A stretch of DNA of 64,000 bases, from positions 1,426,001 to 1,490,000 of the forward strand of contig RBKR01000011.1 of assembly GCA_004835665.1 (NCBI GenBank), in the 5' to 3' direction. A program made the translations under genes and the position numbers. The notes under the pieces are model-generated. The model had not been told where the DNA came from. It saw nothing but the letters and a program-made list of their open reading frames with translations, and ran no database searches. Positions 1 to 11,500 of this stretch are shown in pieces (the first letter of the stretch is position 1; each line of letters opens with the position of its first letter). The DNA is from Phoma sp. XZ068. Taxonomy: Eukaryota > Ascomycota > Dothideomycetes > Pleosporales > Didymellaceae.

Positions 1-158
1 TTGCGAACATGGAACCGATCGGATGGATGATCAACAATAACCCTAGCTTAGGTACTCCGGCACTTTGGTGAGCGGTGGATGTACGTAAGGGATACGAGAA
101 GGTTAACAAGTCTATTCTATTGCCATTTAGACTTTTCTTCACTTGTCATGGTTTCTGC

Positions 159-1631
159 CTATGGCTTTCCATACTCAATCATTGCAAAATCCCCAAAGGG
201 TGCCTTGTGCACATTTAAGACTCTTAATCCCGCGCGCTCGGCAACCTTATTGAAGCCCCCAATCGTACGCTCCTTGCCACCGATGGTTGACAGTAGCAAG
301 TCCACCATGGCCGTGGGACGGCTCGGCGGATTGCTCAGCACCGTTTCTCCGATGAGAAGCCTACTGTCCGCAGCCATGGCATTGCTCAGGTTCGTCAAGA
401 TCTGGACGCATTCTTCGTCGCTGAAGTCATGAAGACAGCGGCGGATGATGTATACCAAGGCACCTGAAAACGGTCATGTCAGTATAAACCTTGAAACAAA
501 GTCACATATGAGCTTGGCGGCTTAGGTGCTTAGCAATGATGAAGAGTGACGAGAACTTACCCTTGACAGGCTGCTCGTTGAAAAAATCCATGCCCATCAT
601 CTTCGGACCCGGTTTGCCTGCCCCAGCCATACCCTTGGCCACCTCAATAACCTCAGGTAGATCCTGCAACACGCAGCGCTCAATGCGAAGCCCCGACGTT
701 TGCTTGCAGATGGCCTCGAGCATGTGTCCTTTGGCACCGCCCACATCGACGATCAAGGCACGGCCAGCGTCTGCGTCCTTGGCAGTGGTAACCCAGCCGT
801 AGTCGTACACACCCGCTAGCGGGTACATGCCTTCCATGGACGACATTGCGAGCGCCATGTTGGCGACGCGCTCCGGCTGCGCGTACATGATCTCGGTGGC
901 CGTCAGCTCGGGCTTGCCCTCAGCAAATGCCTTGATGCTGTGCAGGCGGCCCGATGGCTCGCGCGCCCCGTACGTGTCGAAGTAGTTCGGCATGTGGAGA
1001 AAGGACGGGAGATACTCATCGAATCTGATCGGTAGGGGTACTTATTAGTAGGTGGCGGAGCCAGATGTATTGGTAGCGGAAAAGAAATCAGGGGGGGGGG
1101 GGGGGGGGGCTCACCCGATCTTTAGCATAGCGCTGAGCGGGTTGACGCTCGCGTATGGCAAGGACCTTGCCGTATGAGCGACATGGTCTGCGCCCTCCTG
1201 CTTTAGCATACCGACGGAAACTAAGAACCAGCAGAGGCGCACTTATAAGCAGCGTCATGTGATCAGCCGGTGTGTCTAATCTTGATAGTTTTGAATGCAC
1301 GCTCACTAATAAGATTTTCGTCACCGCGAACTTTGGCAGCAAGCTCCTTGTACGAGATGGTGCCCTCGGTGGGCATGTTCTCGAAGACCTTCCACTTGAG
1401 CAGGAGCCGGATGGCCGTGCACTGAACAAAGCCCATCATCATGTCGTTGAGATCATCGGACGGTCGGTTCACCACCTCGATAGTGCTCCTGATTGTGTCA
1501 ACAAGTTTAGCATGGGTCTGAGGCGAGGTGTCGACCCCGGCTCGGAGATCGTTGGCAGCCTCTATGAGCTTGGCTGCTAGAGCTTCAAGCTTTCCTGCGG
1601 CTGCAGAGTTGGGCAGAGTGGCGGATGGCAT
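159..1631 (-). CDS. iccD: SAM-dependent O-methyltransferase-family protein, probable pericyclase of the cluster (IccD-like)
   Basis: Four exons read on the minus strand (about 1631-1307, 1241-1115, 1024-561, 463-159), giving about 406 aa; all junctions have GT-AG ends and keep frame. The C-terminal half has the class-II methyltransferase fold: a SAM-binding loop VDVGGAKGH and, in exon 4, RRCLHDFSDEE, which holds the His-Asp pair used as general base in O-methyltransferases. The N-terminal part (LVSVGMLKQEG, VAHTARS) is the usual winged-helix dimerisation domain. In 2-pyridone clusters, proteins of this family (LepI, PdxI, IccD) act as SAM-dependent pericyclases rather than methyltransferases, and the neighbourhood suggests that role here. 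The retained His means true O-methylation cannot be excluded. Intron 2 begins with a run of 18 C just after its splice donor. The family is certain; pericyclase function is inferred from context. Confidence 0.75.
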
Positions 1632-2613
1632 TGTAGGATTGGTTGACGAGATATGTTCAGGCCTGATGCTAATGGATCATTCACTCGAGATTGGAATGAA
1701 CAAATATAGTACTTGATAGGCTCTATAGTAATTGACAACGGTACTACGAGCTCGGATAATGTCATAATACATGTGCACCCATTGTCATCTACCAATAGGA
1801 GCAGCTCACACGTGTCTAAAGCAAAATTCCGAACTTTAATAGAGTGGCTAGCGTAGAGCTCCTTTGCTACGGTGTCGCATCATCCTGCATGTGGTAGAAC
1901 CTAGAAACTGTTCACCAGGGTCCTCGCGGAGGAGTATCTGGGAACGGCCCGAAAGGGCTTGAGATTACGCCGATATCGCCGACGAGTTCCCCGTGGACCC
2001 ACTAACAATGGTATCAATCTAAGGTGTCTTCGAAGTGTCGATCAATTTTCCGTCCTCCAAACATTCGTTAGAGACAAGTTAGACATTGTACTTCACAGGA
2101 GAAAAGCGACCTATGATACGTAGTAGACATAGCTCGCTTACTAAACCGGGCTACTAGCGCTCCTTCGAAAATTTCAGGCGACATCTGAATAGTACGCCAC
2201 ATGACTTTTCCATTGCGCCACTTTCTGAGGCTGAGATTGCAGACATACGACAATCTAAGGACAAGATCCACATGGATGGCGAGAGGAGATAACGATGCAA
2301 ACTGCCAGAATTAGGAATACAAATGTCCGTTTAATACTACAAAAATGAGAGTTCGGATTTAAGACTTTGCCCTGCGAGTTCCCAAAAGCGCCTGCTCTCC
2401 ACCTTTCCCAATCTGCATGCATAAACCTTTACAAAACTAACGGAGCGTATTCAACCATAAGACCAGGGCCATCAATATTGTAAGGCTTATAACCTCCGCT
2501 GTCCGTCTCTTGGAGGTTTTGGGGGAACTGTTATCTACCTTAGACCCTATGAGTCCAATCTGTTTCGTGTACCACTCCTATTAGTAAATGTTCAGTCAGC
2601 CATCATCTCAGCG
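1632..2613. other. intergenic, no gene seen
   Basis: About 980 bases between the methyltransferase start and the 3' end of the flavin oxidoreductase. The few open frames have no recognisable domain and no coding-like continuity. The right half must hold the 3' UTR of the flavoprotein and the left part the methyltransferase promoter; I see no clear regulatory motif. Confidence 0.6.
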
Positions 2614-3907
2614 CTACCTCGTTATGAACTTGGAGCTTACCCGCTCTGCGCCCACACCAAGGAGCTTAATGCCAAGGAGTGTGGCAAGCCTTCCTGGTGG
2701 AATTTTTTTCACGTGTTGAACTGCCTCCTGCTGCGCTATTTCAGGGTTAAGTATCAACGTGCGTGGAAGAAAGGGATTCATCACTGCTGGTCTTGCAACC
2801 CCAATCATATCACAACTGTTGTCGACCAAGGCCGTTTCCATGCCGCAGCGCGAACGAAACCCGCCAGTGACTATGAGCGGAACATCTGGAAATTGGGAAC
2901 GAATCGCTCGGGCAAAGTCGACGAAGAAGGCTTCGCGGGCGACTGTGCTAGCTTTCTTGACCTCCGCACTAGGCCCAGTGTTGAACGTTGGGTCCTCGAA
3001 GCTACCGCCGCTGATCTCGAGAAAGTCAATCCCGGCTTCAGTAATAGCTCTAATTTGTTCTATGCAGTCGTCCATACTGTCGACACTTTCAACATCGACT
3101 GAGTTTAGCTTAAGCCCTACACAAAAACCCGGCGGGACTGCCTTCCGAACGGCACGAATGACTTCGACTACTATGCGAGAGCGAGCTCGAGCACTGCCAC
3201 CGTAGGAGTCTGTACGGATGTTGGATCGTGGGAACAGGAATTGAGCTAGCAGGTATCCGTGCGCAGCATGCAGTTCTACGCCTGCGAACCCAGCAGCCGC
3301 CACTACACGTGCAGCATTGGCAAAGTTCCGGACGGTAGCGTGGATCTCGGCAACTGTCATGGCGCGCGGCGTGCCGAAGACAACAGAGTTGAGCAGACGT
3401 GGCATGAGACCCGTACCGAAGTTTATGGGGATTGCGCTAGGCGCTACAGTTCCCTTTCCGAAGGCAATCTGGCGTCCAGGATGGCACAACTGGACCAAGG
3501 CATGAGTTCTGCCGTTGTTTGAACAAGCATTGGACCAGGCTGTGAAAGCCGCGAGCGTGGTAGACTCAGGCAAGGCGTTGCTGATTGCAAAGTCATAGGG
3601 GTCGCCCAGGTGATTTGGGTCGACTTGCACATTTCCTATGGCATTCTCACTGGTCAGAAACAGCTCCAAATGCAAGAATTGAGAAATACTTTTGAAAAAA
3701 TCGCTGGATCGGACTTGTCATACCTGTTATGATCAGCCCCCATCCACCCTCAGCCCATTCCTGATAGACAGCCAAGCATTCTGGGCTGCCTGGCAAATGA
3801 TTTTCACTAGCCTTGCCTAGGCACTCCGCCATGGCTGCTTTGACGAGTCGATTTGGCAGCTCTAGGCCACATTTCAAACGTATTGGCTTGGAAAGAGTGA
3901 GCTCCAT
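2614..3907 (-). CDS. iccE: Old Yellow Enzyme-type NADH:flavin oxidoreductase, probable epimerase (IccE-like)
   Basis: Two exons (3907-3724 and 3635-2614; GT-AG intron) encode about 401 aa, the usual size of the OYE/NADH:flavin oxidoreductase family. The start is the ATG giving MELTLSKPIRLKCG; longer frames upstream lack similarity. Visible family marks are the N-terminal LPNRLVKAAMAE strand, HPGRQ near residue 113, the paired ligand histidines in HAAHGYLLAQF (about residues 184 and 187), the phosphate-loop region IVTGGF and GVARPAVMNP near the C terminus. These make an FMN-binding TIM barrel. In ilicicolin H biosynthesis the OYE-like protein IccE epimerises a carbon of the decalin product instead of reducing an alkene; by position beside the methyltransferase-like gene and P450 this is the best candidate for that step. 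It shares a promoter with the P450. Family is sure, epimerase role inferred. Confidence 0.82.
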
Positions 3908-4412
3908 GTTTGCATTCGCTGTACTCAATTGGTGTCTTATCAAACGGCCGCAACGGACTCCCTCGATTTTTACTCGCTTTTCGCAATCAGGGCTCGAGGC
4001 GACTTTCCAACTTCGCGCAAATGCTATGTCACATCGCCCCAGGCTCATACGGAGCATCTTACAATGCCGACGGCTCAAATTGAAACGTTACTTCGGGTAG
4101 TAGGCGGAGATATTCTTAAATGGCGAGATTCGTGTGCTGCAGTGGCTATTTTCCGAATATTCCGCAATCCGGTAAACAGGGGTGCCATGCTGGATGCACT
4201 ACACCCAAAATACTCCGGGTTGCTCCCCTAGTCGGACGACATTCGGTCCAACCGCGATTCTACAAGCGTCAAAGTTCGACATTGCAAAGGAGACTCAAGT
4301 GTCATAAACCTACCATCATACCTGGGTAGTTCTTGACTTCTATACAAAAGATATCGATACTCATTGGTTAGAACAGAAACGGACAGCAATCAAACTCCCG
4401 TACTTCGTTTCA
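3908..4412. promoter_or_regulatory. divergent promoter between flavoenzyme and P450
   Basis: A 505-base gap separates the start codons of two divergent cluster genes, so it must carry both promoters. It holds an inverted CGG pair with a 5-base spacer, CGGTCCAACCG at 4244-4254, the type of site bound by dimeric Zn2Cys6 regulators. The same spacing recurs in the divergent promoter at 8383-8393. No other feature is clear. Binding is an inference. Confidence 0.45.
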
Positions 4413-6116
4413 ATGGCCTCCCAAATCCAGGGCCTGCCAATCTCTGGCAATAATGCTGCTATGGCTGCCGGTTTCCTTGGCATCATTGCCATGGTATATA
4501 CGGTGTACAAAGCCTTCTCGGCCGTGGGCGAGTATGACGGCTTGGGACTGCCATTGGCGGGAGAGCCCGACGGCAAGAGTAAATTCTCTTTCAAAACGAG
4601 ATTGAGGTATTACTATGACTGCGCCGCGCTATACACTGAAGCCTATCACAAAGTAGGTAGATCCAATCAAAGTGGAACGTTCTTCGAGCTAATCCATCGA
4701 TTGTAGTTTGGTAAGAAAGGCGAGACCGTCCTAGTACCGGGCTACGGTGGACGCGCAGATCTGATCATGCCGGAAAGCTCGGTAGAGTGGGCCATGTCAC
4801 AGCCAGATACTGCGCTCAGCGTGTCACAAGCGTTTCTCCAAGCAAACCTGTCAACCTACAGTCTTGGTCACTCCAAGTACTGGGGCGACCCATGGCAGTT
4901 CGCTCTGGTCAAATCATCACTCGGCCCCATGATTAAGAGTCTCATCCCAGCTGTTGATGACGAGCTGCACCACATTGTCCCCAAGGTGCTGGGCACGGAT
5001 ACCGTACATTGGAAAGAGATTGATCTCGATGAGTCGGTGCGGATGATTGTGGCAGCGGCATCAAGTCGCTTCACGGTTGGCGTTCCGTTGTGCAGAAACG
5101 AAGACTACCTGAAGCGGTCGCTCGATATCATCGAAGGTGTCATGCTGACTGCCATTATCGGCAATTGCATCCCCTCGGTTTTCTTGCCCGTTGTTGCCCG
5201 CCTGACCAGCATGCACACGTGGTACAACTTGCGAAAGATCAAGGAACACCTCCAGCCACAGTACGCTGGTCGCCTGGCCGCGCTCAAAAAGGACAAAGAA
5301 GACCAGGCTCAAGACCAGCTACAAGCCATGCTGCAATTCGCGGAGAAGAGACGCCCACAGGAAGTCGAGGATGTCAAGACCATGGCCGTTCGGCTGGCGT
5401 CGACAAACTTCGTCAGCATGCACCAGACTTCAGGCACCGCGGTGCAGATGCTGCTGAACATCCTCGACTCGGACAAGGAATACGACACCATTGCCAAGCT
5501 GCGGGAAGAAGCCGACCGCGAGCTGGGCACCGACGGCACTGGATGGACCAAGGAAAAGTTCATGAACATGGTCGGATACGACAGCGTGGCACGCGAGTCA
5601 ATGCGCGTAACATTTCCGTTTGGCAACCGTGGCCTCTTGCGCAAGGTCATGAAGGACGGAGTCGTGACAGACGCCGGTATACCTCTCAAGAAGGGTACCA
5701 TAGTCGCCTTTTTAGCCTCGCAGGCGCAGATGGATCCAGAAAAGTTTGACAACGCGGCCAAGTTCGACCCGTGGCGCTTCTCCCGCGAACAGGAGACTGA
5801 GAAACTGAAGAAGCTGGAGAACCAGCAGAACGGCGACGCCCAGGCGCAGACAGACGACCCTAAGTCAGGCTACCACAAGAATTCTTTCGTCACCACAGCC
5901 CCAGACTACCTTCCGTTCGGGCACGGCCGTCATGCGTGTCCCGGCCGGTTCCTGGTGGATTTTGAGCTCAAGATGTGCATGGCGTATATCCTGAAGCATT
6001 ATGACCTAGAATTTCCGGCTGAATACAATGGAAGGCGCCCGCCCAACAGGCAGGTTGCCGAGTTGACAGCTCCGCCCAAGGGGGTGAAAATCAGGGTCAA
6101 GAGACGCTGTGTGTAA
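4413..6116 (+). CDS. iccC: cytochrome P450 monooxygenase, probable tetramate ring expander (IccC-like)
   Basis: Two exons (4413-4652 and 4707-6116) encode 549 aa. An N-terminal hydrophobic stretch around residues 15-35 would anchor it in the ER membrane. The heme-binding loop FGHGRHACPG has its ligand at about Cys491; the ExxR pair is in ARESMR (about Glu377-Arg380), and DPWRF follows the meander. The I-helix reads FVSMHQTSGT, lacking the usual acid-threonine pair but like a common fungal P450 subgroup. P450s beside PKS-NRPS genes of the tenellin and ilicicolin type oxidatively expand the tyrosine-derived tetramic acid to a 2-pyridone, and this is the only intact P450 in the window. It is divergent from the flavoenzyme and convergent with the enoyl reductase. 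The P450 call is certain; the reaction is inferred from gene content. Confidence 0.85.
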
Positions 6117-6562
6117 GCCAGCTGTCTCACATAGATGTACTGGAACCTTGGGTGAAGACTGATGGATTACTTTGAGTGAAGAGTATTGGGTGCAAGGAGT
6201 ACGGTCGTGTCTGACTGTGGAAGTCACTAGGTAGTCATTTCTTAGCAATTTTCCTTGTCCTCGTCAAGTCCGCTATCAATATCCAGCGGGATACAGGAAT
6301 TCATGTCCTCCCCTGGCAAAATCTGCAGCTTCCTGCGCGCATTTGACGCTTGTACTTACATGGTTGTAAATGGGCATTCGTATTCAGTATCCTCTAGCAA
6401 TCCTTCTAAATTGTGTCCATGTCATGACTTTTGAGTTTGTCGAGTTATGTTACGTGCATGATTGCTCGTGCCACATGACATGAGCCAACGATGGTAGTCA
6501 CACATCAATAACAATACAATACTTATATTCATGAATCGCATACCAAGTCCTTAGCTTATCCC
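6117..6562. other. convergent intergenic region
   Basis: About 450 bases between the 3' ends of the P450 and enoyl reductase genes. No open frame of note; it should hold both 3' UTRs. AT-rich stretches near 6500-6540 could serve 3' processing of either transcript. Confidence 0.5.
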
Positions 6563-7723
6563 TCAAGCAGCAGCGCACAAGTCTCGCGCAATAGGATAAA
6601 CCAACTTCTTTCCCCTGACCATCCCCTGCCGCACCTCGTGCATCCCCTCAGCAACAGCCGCCAACCCCCCCGCCCTCTCCTCCTTGGGATGCGGCTCCAG
6701 CAAGCCCCCATCCAGCAGGCGCTGCGCAATGGCATACCACGCCTCAGCACAGCGGCGATCAGCGGGCCTTGCATCAAAGTTGTACGGCGGCGCCCAAGCC
6801 ACAGGCTCGCCAAATTGCGTGTACGTGCACACCCAGTCCGGCCGCACGGCACGGCGCGTGTGCCCACGCAGCGGGAACGAATCGAGCGCTACGTAGCGGC
6901 CGCCCGCAGGTCCTAGTGCCTCGTAGCACAGCGCCATGGACGCCGTGTCGGTGATGCAGTCGAGCGCGAGCCCCAAGTCGCCCGCCGTGAAGTCGCGCAC
7001 CGCCGTACCGCAGTCAGGTGATCGGTAGTCAAAGGTTGCGGCCGCACCTAGGCGAAGCGCCCGCGGTGCACTCTCGGGTGAACATGTCGTCACAGTGCGG
7101 AAGCCGCTGAGCTTCAGCACCTGGATCGCCATGCAGCCTGTGGCTGTGCCGCCGCCGTGGACCAAAACCCAGCGTCCCGGTGCCGCGGTGCTGGTACCGA
7201 CTGGATTAGCCTGGGGTGTAGCGGCGAGGTGGGTCGGCATGGGCAGATGCATGTGCTGGAACAGCGAGAGCCCAACGGTAGCCACGGCAGCGGGAAGGCA
7301 CACAGCCGTAGCCAGGTCCATGCCGCCGGGGACGTGCCAGACGAGGCGCGCAGGCACGGCGGCGTACTCGGCAAAGGCGCCGTTGTCGCGGCGCAGCGGG
7401 TTGTTGCCGAAGATGCCGCCCACTACACGATCACCGATGCAGAGCCGCGGCATCTTGTTCTCAGTCCTGAAAGTGTCCGCGTCGACGGCGGCGCCGAGCA
7501 CGACGACAACGCCTGCGAACTCGGTGCCGCTGGTTGCGCCCGCCGCGGGTGACATGTCGGCTGACTTGCTGTCCACGGGGCTGATGGACACGCAGGCGAC
7601 GCGGATCAAGACATCGGACGGCTTGAGCTCTGGTAGCGGGACGTCTGTAGATACAGCGACAGCACCGGTCCCAGTGATCTTGAGGGCTGCTTGTTTGGTG
7701 GGGAGCGTGGCGGTTAGTGTCAT
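6563..7723 (-). CDS. iccB: stand-alone trans-acting enoyl reductase of the PKS-NRPS (LovC/IccB type)
   Basis: A single exon encodes 386 aa from the ATG giving MTLTATLPTKQAALK; the frame is open 23 codons further upstream, but that part is unlike the family. It is a medium-chain reductase: N-terminal GroES-like fold (VLIRVACVSISPVDS, GTEFAGVVV), then a Rossmann NADPH site VLVHGGGTATG and CSPESAPRALRLGA, then the conserved ending GKKLVYPI. No zinc ligands are seen, as expected for this group. Such proteins dock onto highly reducing fungal PKS or PKS-NRPS enzymes whose own ER domain is dead and reduce selected enoyl intermediates. The adjacent, divergently transcribed PKS-NRPS has exactly such a degenerate ER segment. 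GC content is visibly higher than in neighbouring genes. Confidence 0.9.
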   Translation of the reverse strand: MTLTATLPTKQAALKITGTGAVAVSTDVPLPELKPSDVLIRVACVSISPVDSKSADMSPAAGATSGTEFAGVVVVLGAAVDADTFRTENKMPRLCIGDRVVGGIFGNNPLRRDNGAFAEYAAVPARLVWHVPGGMDLATAVCLPAAVATVGLSLFQHMHLPMPTHLAATPQANPVGTSTAAPGRWVLVHGGGTATGCMAIQVLKLSGFRTVTTCSPESAPRALRLGAAATFDYRSPDCGTAVRDFTAGDLGLALDCITDTASMALCYEALGPAGGRYVALDSFPLRGHTRRAVRPDWVCTYTQFGEPVAWAPPYNFDARPADRRCAEAWYAIAQRLLDGGLLEPHPKEERAGGLAAVAEGMHEVRQGMVRGKKLVYPIARDLCAAA

Positions 7724-8556
7724 ATTGTCGATGCCGTCTTTGCACGAGTGTAGAGTACCTAGGTAGTTGATTTGCTCTCTACCACAAAGCACGGGGCGAA
7801 GACTTGATTATCAAATCTTCAAGAAGAGCTACAGTTCAGTCGTCCAGGGTATCGGACTACCTAGGTAGGCAACATGACTGTAGCGCCGGCCGTACGGGCC
7901 CAGGTAAACAAGCTCACACAGTTCGCCGAGCCTGCATCTTCCCGAACATTTCTATCCTTGGCGAAAGGAGCACGGAGACTTGGTTCGCACGGAAAATGGA
8001 GTAATTACGTTAGCGAGTCACGAACCACGCGTGGAAGACCCCTGTCGGACCCATGCCACCGGTAAATCCCCTTGTTATTTCTCCGGGTCCAGTTTTCCTT
8101 CGGGCCGTTTAAAGCTTGGTTAGACAACCGGGATATTCGTCTGCACCCCACGCCCCCGGGTATTACGGGAACCCGCATTGCAGGATTGCAGGATTGTAGC
8201 ATTGTAGCATTGCAACATTGCAGCCATGTGCTCAGATATGGCACCGAAATCTAAGCCGTTTTCCCGGACTTGGACCACAAACGAAGATCACGTGAGGAGA
8301 ATACCGAGCGCATTCAACTGCCGTCTGAAATGGGGCATGCGAAGATTAGGGTCAAGGGAGAATGGCCGTGTAGAAGCGTTATCGGTGGCGCCGTAGAGGT
8401 CGGGAAAAGACGAAACCGTGATAAGATATATCTGTACGGATGTGTGGCTTCACAGGTTTCCAAGAGCCAGCCATTCCTTTAAGCAATCACGCAGAGGCTT
8501 TGCAAAGTAGTCCAACTTGGCACAAAGCTTCGTCACTAGTGTCGTTCGGCAACACA
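7724..8556. promoter_or_regulatory. divergent promoter between enoyl reductase and PKS-NRPS
   Basis: An 833-base gap between the two start codons. It contains a short tandem repeat of an 8-base unit (8176-8223) and an inverted CGG pair with 5-base spacer, CGGTGGCGCCG, at 8383-8393, about 165 bases before the PKS-NRPS start. A matching spacing is present in the flavoenzyme/P450 promoter, so both could be targets of one cluster regulator. That link is inferred. Confidence 0.45.
8176..8223. repeat. six-copy 8-bp tandem repeat
   Basis: Six consecutive 8-base units of the form (C/G)ATTG(C/T)A(G/A): CATTGCAG, GATTGCAG, GATTGTAG, CATTGTAG, CATTGCAA, CATTGCAG. The differences between units are single substitutions, so this is a small minisatellite in the promoter about 330 bases upstream of the PKS-NRPS start. 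Confidence 0.85.
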
Positions 8557-11500
8557 ATGAAGCACCCAATCCAGGAGCCCATCGCCATCATCGGCTCCTC
8601 ATGCCGCTTCCCCGGTGGCGCCAACTCGCCGTCGAAGCTGTGGGAGCTGCTAGAGCACCCACGAGACGTGCTGAGGGAGGTGAGAAGTGTGGCGGTAAAC
8701 ACTACATAGAAGACATGCACTGACTTGTTACCGCTTCAGTTCGACTCGGAGCGCCTCAATCTCGCCCGCTTCCATCACAGCAACGGGGAGAGGCACGGAT
8801 CCACCAACGTGATCAACAAGTCGTACATAGTCGAAGAGGATACGCGTCTCTTCGATGCACCCTTCTTCGGCATATCGCCCGTTGAGGCCGCGGGCATGGA
8901 TCCGCAGCAGCGGCAGCTGTTGGAGACGGTCTACGAGGCCTTTGAGGCGGCGGGGGTGACGCTCGAGCAGCTACGAGGCTCGCTGACGTCGGTGCACGTC
9001 GGCACCATGACCAATGACTGGAGTGTGATTCAGCTGCGCGACCCAGAGACGCTGCCACAGTACACGGCGACGGGCACGTCCAACAGCATTGTGTCCAACC
9101 GCATCTCCTATGTCTTTGATCTCAAGGGCCCGTCGGTCACTATTGACACGGCCTGCTCCAGCTCGCTGGTCGCGCTGCATCATGCGGCCCAGGGCTTGCT
9201 CAACGGCGACAGCGAGGCTGCCGTTGTTGCGGGCGTCAACATGATCCTCGACCCAACGCTGTACATTACCGAGTCGAAGCTGCACATGCTGTCGCCCGAC
9301 GCGCGCTCGCGCATGTGGGACAAGGCAGCCAACGGGTACGCGCGCGGCGAAGGCACCGCCGCGCTGGTCCTCAAGACGCTCGCAAAGGCGCTGGCCGACG
9401 GCGATGCCATCGAAGGCATCGTACGCAGCACCGGCGTCAACTCTGACGGCCTGAGTCCGGGCATCACCATGCCGTTTGCGCCGACCCAGGCCACCCTGAT
9501 CCGGCACACGTACCGCCGCGCCGGTCTTGATCCTATCAAAGACCGGCCACAGTACTTTGAATGCCACGGCACGGGCACGCCCGCTGGCGATCCGGTCGAG
9601 GCACGTGCCGTTAGCGAGGCGTTTGGCACTGCGTCTACGCCAGCCTCAGCTCAGGGTCCCCTGTACGTCGGCTCGATCAAGACGGTGGTGGGGCACCTGG
9701 AAGGCTGTGCGGGCCTAGCCGGTGTCATCAAGGTGCTGCTCGCCATCAAGCATCGCGTCATCCCCCCCAATCTCCACTTCACAGAACTCAACCCAGCCAT
9801 TGCGCCCTACTACGGCCCGCTGCGGATTCCCACCACAGCGCACCCATGGCCCGAGCTGCCGTCCGGGACCCCAGCCCGCGCCAGTGTGAACAGCTTTGGG
9901 TTCGGTGGCACAAATGCGCATGCCATTATCGAGAGCTTCGAGGGCCCCTCGTCCGAGTGCTGTCGCCAAAGCAGCACGCCAGGCCCCCTCTTGCTCTCTG
10001 CTGCTTCGGGGCCATCACTACTACGCACCGTCCGCTCCTATCTGACTCACCTCAAAGCCCATCCAGAGCTACGTCTCCAAGACGTCAGCTCCCTCCTGCA
10101 GACGCGCCGCACGGCGCACAGAGTGCGGACGCACTTCTCGGGCGCATCACGTGATGACATTCTGAACAACATGCAGCAATGGGTCGACGCCCTCCAGAAA
10201 GCGCCCCGTGACCAGATAGGATATCAACCACGACTGGTCAACCCAAAGGAAGCGCCTGGCCGTCTAGCCATCTTCACCGGCCAAGGCGCACAGTGGCCCG
10301 GCATGGCACGAGAGCTTCTGTACTGCTCTCCCGTCTTCCGCAACACCATCGAGGACTGTGAGGCCATCTTGCAGTCACTCCCTGTCGGCGATGTACCTGA
10401 GTGGTCTTTGATCGGGGAGCTAACAGCAGACGCATCAACGTCGCGACTCGGCGAGGCCGCCATTGCCCAGCCCCTATGCACTGCTGTTCAACTCGGTATT
10501 TGCCATGTCTTGTCGGCGAGCGGCATGCACTTTGATGCTGCCGTCGGCCACTCGTCGGGTGAAATTGCTGCCGCCTACATGAGCGGCATCATCGACCGCA
10601 CTGGCGCCATGCAAATCGCCTACTACCGCGGTTTCCACGCCAAGCTTGCTACTGGTGCCCAGGGCCAGCGCGGTGGTATGTTGGCAGTTGGGTTGCCGCT
10701 CGACAAAGCTACGCTCTTCTGTGGACGCCCGCAGTTCGAGAACCGCTTGCGGGTTGCGGCAAGCAATGCGCTACAAAGCGTGACCTTGTCCGGCGACCTC
10801 GACGCCATCGAGGAGGCGAAAGCAATCTTTGATGCGAATGGCACTTTTGCACGTCTGCTGAAGGTGGATACAGCATACCACTCTCACCACATGCTGCCAT
10901 GTGCGGAGCCGTATCTGCAGTCGCTCCTTGCGTGTGATATCCAAGTACAGTCGCCGACGCCGGGCGGATGTATCTGGAACTCCAGCGTGCGCGGCGACAC
11001 GGAGCTTCTCAAGGGCGACTTGAGTGAGCTAAAGGGCCCCTATTGGGTCTCGAATATGGTCAACACAGTCTTGTTCTCCCAGGCAATCGAGTCGTCCATT
11101 TGGCACGGCGGACCATTTGACTTTGCCATGGAAATCGGTCCTCATCCTGCTCTCAAGGGCCCCGTCGAGCAAACTCTCAAGGCCGTCTATGGCTCTGTCC
11201 CACTGTACACTGGCGTCCTGAAGCGAGGCGGAAGCGACGTAGAGGCTTTCTCAGCCTCTATTGGTGCCGCCTGGTCGCAGCTAGGTCCCTCTTACATTGA
11301 TTTCGCGGGCTATCACAGGGCGTTCGGCGGTGACGCACAGCTGCGGGCCTCAGATGCGCTCAAAGACCTGCCGTCCTACTCGTGGGATCACGACCAAATC
11401 TACTGGCGCGAATCTGCCATGTCCAGGCGCTACCGCACGGGACGGGACAAAGGTAACGAGTTGCTAGGCAGGCGCGTTTCCGACGACAACGAGCGCGAAA

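Noticed and set aside
5090..5749. 219-codon frame inside the P450
   Set aside because: Out-of-frame shadow of the P450 exon, whose motifs are intact.
7095..7766. 223-codon plus-strand frame
   Set aside because: Antisense shadow of the GC-rich enoyl reductase gene.
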